NCBI GenBank assembly: GCA_024233595.1
Contig: JACKPK010000011.1
Coordinates: forward strand, 1 to 61,289
Source of the DNA: Deltaproteobacteria bacterium
Lineage (GTDB): Bacteria; UBA10199; JADGCS01
DNA length: 61,289 bases
Direction of reading: 5' to 3'
Part shown: positions 57,995 through 61,289 of the stretch, in pieces
Layout: every line of letters begins with the position of its first letter
Numbering within the stretch: position 1 is the first letter of the stretch
Program-made: the position numbers and the translations under genes
Notes under the pieces: generated by a model
The model's database searches: none
The model's input: the letters and a program-made list of their open reading frames with translations, nothing else
Told to the model about the DNA's origin: nothing

Positions 57995-59608
57995 TTACGC
58001 CACATTTTCTTTTAAGTCGGTGAATTTTTTAAGAGCACGCTTTAAACTACCTTTGTTGTGATAAACCTCAAGTAGAAACTCGCTCATTTGGGTTGTGCCG
58101 TTAGAGAGCAAGGCCTGCACGTAAGCGTAAAAAGGATTTTCGTTGTAGATGCGCAAACTGCCTTTGGAGAGCAGTTGTTTTTTAATGTAAGAGACCTTCT
58201 CTTTAATGGGGTCAATGCCTTCAAACACACCCACCTGATAAGGTGTGCGAGGCTTGGGAATAAAGGGGTTGATGCTCATGATGAGCGAGCCCATGCGTTT
58301 TGATTTTTTAGCATTTGCCAGCAATACCTCTCTGGCGTTGGCAACCAGTTCGATCATGTCATCAATGTCTTTTGGCCGTTCGTGTGGCAGGCCAATCATC
58401 AGATACATTTTGATGTTTGGGATGCCCGCCTGCAAGAGTTGATCAATGACATCTAAGATGGCGGCGTTATCAAACTTCTTATTGGTTTTTTGTCGGAGTT
58501 CTTCTGAGCCTGCCTCTGGAGCAATGGCCATGGTCTTGTGGCCGCTTTCGGCAAGACGTTTGATGATCTCGGGAGTCATGCCATCGACACGAACAGAAGA
58601 GGGCGAAAAGCTACCACCGTTTTTGTGGATGAAATCAAAGAGCTCGATGATTTCTGGGTAAACCAGAAGGTCAGCCCCGATCAGACCGATTTTGTCGCGG
58701 TACTTGAGCGCACGCAAAACCTGTTCTTGGATTAAATCAAAGGAGCGTTCGCGAAAGGGCGTGTAAATAAAACCTTCGGCGCAAAATTTACAACCACGCC
58801 CACAGCCGCGTTGGACTTCTATCAGCGAGAGTTTGCCAAATTCCGAGTAGGGCGTGTGGATTATCGATTGAATTGGAAAGCCATTGATATCTTGTGGCAC
58901 GCGTCTTTTGTACTGACGCAAATGCGCTAAGGACACGCGTTCTTCTAAACTGTTTTTATTTTTATGACTGGGGCAAATGGATGTTGGCAAATGCGCAATG
59001 CGTTGGTCGTTTAAATCTGGAACTTCACTGGCAATGTAAACGCCCTCAATTTTTCCAAGCGCTTGGATCTTGGCATCGCGTTTTAAATCTTGTCGTAACA
59101 CATCTACGATTTCAGCGGCGGCTTCTTCGGCTTCGCCAACAAAGAACACATCTAAAAAGGGGCGGATGGGTTCTGGGTTAATGGTGATGGCCGCGCCGCC
59201 CGCTAGCACAATGGGATCGTCTTCGCCACGTTCGTTAGCAAAAAAAGGCACATTGGCTTGATTCAAAATCGGCAGAAGATTGAGGTAGTCGTTTTCAAAA
59301 GAGATCGAGAGCGCCACGCAATCAAAGTCGTTGACCGGACGGTTGTTTTCTAAGCTGCAGAGTGTTTGCGATGATTGCTGATCCAAAACCAAGTCGTCTG
59401 GCAAAAACACGCGCTCGCAAACGCAGTCGTCGTCTTCGTTAAAAAGAGCGTAAAGCGATTGAAAACCCAAATTGCTCATGCCCAAAAAATAAGTGTTGGG
59501 GTAAACAAGCGCGATGCTCGGGTGACCGCGATGTCTTTTGATGATCGTGCCCTCTTCGTGGGCCAGGTAATCTTTTGCGCGGAATGCTTTTTTGCGGTTT
59601 GTGATCAT
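57995..59608 (-). CDS. B12-binding-type radical SAM protein (TIGR03960-like)
   Basis: A 537-residue radical SAM enzyme. The N-terminal B12-binding-like domain (ALVYPNTYFLGMSNLGFQSLYALFNEDDD, then DFDCVALSISFENDYLNLL) is followed by the radical SAM core with RGCGRGCKFCAEGF, a CX3CX2C cluster motif binding a 4Fe-4S cluster. Later segments (SPSSVRVDGMTPEIIKRLAESGHKTMAIAPEAGSEELR) are typical. The family is widespread and often annotated TIGR03960; the chemistry is unknown. The only sensible start, ATG 59608, touches the T-run of the rnpB terminator and has no Shine-Dalgarno. Confidence 0.88.
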   Translation of the reverse strand: MITNRKKAFRAKDYLAHEEGTIIKRHRGHPSIALVYPNTYFLGMSNLGFQSLYALFNEDDDCVCERVFLPDDLVLDQQSSQTLCSLENNRPVNDFDCVALSISFENDYLNLLPILNQANVPFFANERGEDDPIVLAGGAAITINPEPIRPFLDVFFVGEAEEAAAEIVDVLRQDLKRDAKIQALGKIEGVYIASEVPDLNDQRIAHLPTSICPSHKNKNSLEERVSLAHLRQYKRRVPQDINGFPIQSIIHTPYSEFGKLSLIEVQRGCGRGCKFCAEGFIYTPFRERSFDLIQEQVLRALKYRDKIGLIGADLLVYPEIIELFDFIHKNGGSFSPSSVRVDGMTPEIIKRLAESGHKTMAIAPEAGSEELRQKTNKKFDNAAILDVIDQLLQAGIPNIKMYLMIGLPHERPKDIDDMIELVANAREVLLANAKKSKRMGSLIMSINPFIPKPRTPYQVGVFEGIDPIKEKVSYIKKQLLSKGSLRIYNENPFYAYVQALLSNGTTQMSEFLLEVYHNKGSLKRALKKFTDLKENVA

Positions 59609-59641
59609 AAAAAAATGGCCACCGGGGGTTTTCCCCCGGTG
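59609..59641 (-). terminator. Rho-independent terminator of rnpB
   Basis: On the minus strand CACCGGGGG and CCCCCGGTG pair around AAAA and are followed by GGCCATTTTTTT. The T-run ends one base before the ATG of the radical SAM gene at 59608. Confidence 0.88.
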
Positions 59642-59647
59642 AGAATA

Positions 59648-60004
59648 CAAGCAACCGGTAAGCCGGATTCTGTCGTTCTTACGAACGCGTGTTCATTCAT
59701 CTGCGACAACTGTTGCCAGTTGCCTGGAGCAGCCTACCCATCTTGTGCCGCCCGAAGACGAATTGGTCGAGCAGACCAATAACCAAAATGGTTTCACAAG
59801 ACCTATTTGGCCTTGCACCCCATAGAGTTTACCCTTTTCACTACTGCCTGCTTGCCGGCGAACCGACACGCAGCGTACTTGGTTTCTGTGGCACTGGTCC
59901 TCAGTGTGTAATTCCCACTGGGCGGGCGTTACCCGCTATGGTGCTCTGTGGTGTCCGGACTTTCCTCCCTGATTTTGCAATCAGAGCGAACACGTGGTTG
60001 CTTG
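59648..60004 (-). ncRNA. rnpB: RNase P RNA, bacterial class A
   Basis: The catalytic RNA of RNase P, which trims tRNA 5' leaders. The minus strand carries the universal 5' P4 block GAGGAAAGTCCGGAC (59967-59953) and the 3' block ACAGAATCCGGCTTA (59673-59659). P1 closes as a perfect 9-bp stem, CAAGCAACC with GGTTGCTTG, at 60004-59996 and 59656-59648, giving about 357 nt, a normal size. A GC-rich rho-independent terminator follows. RNase HI and a small gene lie just upstream on the same strand, so rnpB may be read through from them. Confidence 0.95.
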
Positions 60005-60031
60005 GCAAAAATAAACCCAAGTCTTAAAAAT

Positions 60032-60445
60032 TTACAACACGCCTTCATCAATGGCGACGTTGGCAAGTCGGTCAGCTTCTTTGTTGAACTCGCGTCGGAC
60101 ATGCTCAAATTTAATGTCGGCAAATTCTTTGGCAAGTTGCTTGGCTTTTTGAAAAAGAGGCAAAATATTGGGGTTTTTAACGCGATACTCACCGCGCATT
60201 TGTTTGACCATGAGCTCGGAGTCTGCACGGATCAGCACTTGCGTGGCGCCAAGGTTCTTGAGCTCTTCTAGAGCCAGCAAAAGGCCGCTGTACTCGGCCT
60301 GATTGTTGGTCATTTTGCCAAGGTATTTGTAAAACGGGTGCTCAGCGCCATTTGGATCGATGATATGCGCGCCACAGCCCGCTGGGCCAGGGTTTCCGCG
60401 GCTACCGCCATCTGTATAGGCCTGCCAATGAGATGATGAAGTCAT
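60032..60445 (-). CDS. rnhA: Ribonuclease HI family protein
   Basis: A 137-residue RNase H enzyme, degrading RNA in RNA-DNA hybrids. The four acidic residues are visible: D in AYTDGGSRGNPGPAG, E in NNQAEYSGLLLALE, D in IRADSELMVKQMRG and D in EADRLANVAID. The form without the basic handle of E. coli RNase HI matches the RnhA/YpdQ-type of many bacteria. It begins ten bases after the upstream small gene ends and lies 27 bp before rnpB on the same strand. Confidence 0.94.
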   Translation of the reverse strand: MTSSSHWQAYTDGGSRGNPGPAGCGAHIIDPNGAEHPFYKYLGKMTNNQAEYSGLLLALEELKNLGATQVLIRADSELMVKQMRGEYRVKNPNILPLFQKAKQLAKEFADIKFEHVRREFNKEADRLANVAIDEGVL

Positions 60446-60454
60446 GACCTGTTC

Positions 60455-60739
60455 TTAAGAGATTTTGAACGATTTGAACAGGATGCTTTCTTCTTGAGGG
60501 GACAATTTTGAGATCACACGGTGCACGTTGTCGGTGAGGTCGCTTTGTTTAACGGACTCGCGTGTGGTCAAAGGCTGTTTGGAAGCCTGTTCCTTAAGAT
60601 CTGAAGCCAAGTCGTTCAAAATAGCGGTGACATCTTTTTTGGTGAATGCCCCGATATTTTTGAGTGACGAGAAATTTTCGTTTTGGGCCAAGTGAATGAG
60701 AAGTTCGGCCACGGTTTCTGCTGAGTATTTTTGATTCAT
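60455..60739 (-). CDS. Small hypothetical protein before RNase HI
   Basis: A 94-residue acidic helical protein (ETVAELLIHLAQNENFSSLKNIGAFTKKDVTAILNDLASDLKEQ), without signal or membrane segment. AAGGGG lies about ten bases before the ATG and directly after a hairpin (arms TTAGGGAG and CTCCCTAA around a four-base loop, 60754-60773), which could control access to the ribosome site. Cotranscribed with rnhA. No family recognised. Confidence 0.7.
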   Translation of the reverse strand: MNQKYSAETVAELLIHLAQNENFSSLKNIGAFTKKDVTAILNDLASDLKEQASKQPLTTRESVKQSDLTDNVHRVISKLSPQEESILFKSFKIS

Positions 60740-60753
60740 TTTGTGTTTTCCCC

Positions 60754-60773
60754 TTAGGGAGGTAACTCCCTAA
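60754..60773. promoter_or_regulatory. Hairpin just before a small gene's ribosome site
   Basis: TTAGGGAG (60754-60761) and CTCCCTAA (60766-60773) pair around GTAA. On the minus strand the right-hand part joins AAGGGG, the probable Shine-Dalgarno of the gene starting at 60739. It may be a terminator, an operator or a translation-control element. Confidence 0.4.
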
Positions 60774-61289
60774 AAACAGTACTTTTTTTAATTTGCGTCT
60801 TTGCCCGGGGCTTTTGGCCCAAGGCACCTAAATGAGCCGCGCACTTCATGTATCGCGACCCGTCTAGAAAAGTTGCGTTATTTTTTCAGGCATTTTTTTT
60901 TCTGGCAAGGGGAAAATTTGTTGGGGGGTGCTTTGCGGCAAAGTTGCCACAAGGCAAGTTTGAAGCAATGCGCGTTAAGGGCCTTATGTACTTAGGTGCC
61001 TAAGGGCCTAGGTGCTTAAGTAAAAGAGTTCTCCTGCTCTATTTGTTCTACGCTGAGCCTGTCGAAGTGTTTACCTGATCTACTGATCTATCTGCTCTAA
61101 TGATCTTTTTTGGGACTCGTTTCTAGGGACTTGGGGCTTGTTATCATTATTTAATGAAAGACTGGATTGCTTCTCAGATCCGCCTTCCTCCTTCGTCCGC
61201 CACGGCGGACTATGGAGAACGAGCAGGCGGACTGATCGCAATGACAGTAGAGATCACATGACGAATTTTAAAAGTACGTACTTACCCAA
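60774..61289. repeat. Second repeat mosaic at the right end, no gene
   Basis: No credible gene. Modules: CCTAAG/CTTAGG-rich sequence (60975-61022), GAGCCTGTCGAAG (61050-61066 region), a widely dispersed bacterial repeat, a CTAGGGACTT...GGGCTTGTTATCATT module, the CATTGCGA...GAAGCAATC element in reverse orientation (61162-61245) carrying a nested palindrome (GTCCGCC-AC-GGCGGAC, 61195-61210), and a partial AGTACGTACT repeat ending the window. Four of these also occur at 20.94-21.70 kb. Confidence 0.75.

Noticed and set aside
59689..60027. Plus-strand frame of 112 residues
   Set aside because: Antisense to the RNase P RNA gene.
60801..60995. Plus-strand frame of 64 residues
   Set aside because: Lies in repeat-rich DNA with no ribosome site or protein-like composition.

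Overview
The window reads as a chromosomal segment of a Gram-negative bacterium with a complete outer-membrane toolkit: an Mla-type lipid ABC transporter, type II secretion GspC/GspD, an alpha-2-macroglobulin lipoprotein beside penicillin-binding protein 1C, OmpA, an NlpD-like LytM hydrolase and many lipoproteins. The PrkA/YeaH/SpoVR triad, the FHA/TPR/PEGA envelope proteins, moderate GC and frequent GTG/TTG starts suggest a Bdellovibrionota/Oligoflexia-like or other former-deltaproteobacterial lineage. That placement is inference; no taxonomic marker search was possible.

Layout. 0-5.7 kb: folD, an M48 protease, a glutaredoxin-like protein, a metallophosphoesterase, maf and small envelope proteins. 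5.7-8.3 kb: mlaE-mlaF-mlaD. 8.5-13.2 kb: prkA-yeaH-spoVR stress/stationary operon. 13.3-17.5 kb: HU/IHF-like protein, dprA, a cobA-hemD fusion, pyrD. 17.7-20.9 kb: gspC-gspD. 20.9-21.8 kb: repeat-rich intergenic mosaic. 21.8-31.4 kb: dut, alpha-2-macroglobulin, a frameshifted pbpC, acyl-CoA dehydrogenase. 31.6-34.5 kb: a lipoprotein and an acidic EF-hand-like protein. 34.5-40.4 kb: an FHA / TPR / TolB-N-like / PEGA module. 40.5-43.9 kb: surE-pcm-nlpD-apt plus a small exported protein. 44-51.7 kb: rhomboid-like protein, OmpA, ferritin-like protein, LysR regulator, large MscS channel, SnoaL and SRPBCC proteins. 51.7-57.5 kb: an accessory stretch beginning at tRNA-Arg(CCU), with a duplicated tRNA flank, a palindromic element, two nucleotidyltransferase-based toxin-antitoxin-like pairs, an unknown membrane protein and three frame-disrupted genes including a decayed holA. 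57.6-60.7 kb: small membrane proteins, a radical SAM protein, RNase P RNA, RNase HI. 60.75-61.29 kb: a second repeat mosaic sharing modules with the one at 21 kb.

The strongest candidates for something new are (i) the 34.5-40.4 kb module, in which cytoplasmic phosphothreonine-reading FHA domains are tethered to the membrane beside predicted periplasmic TPR, TolB-N-like and PEGA proteins; (ii) the 52-56 kb island, with a ribbon-helix-helix domain fused to an MNT nucleotidyltransferase next to a HEPN protein, and a second nucleotidyltransferase pair whose promoter spacer is exactly an inverted repeat; and (iii) a recurring leaderless promoter layout, in which a -10 box lies 6-9 nt before the start codon with no Shine-Dalgarno, at five unrelated genes.
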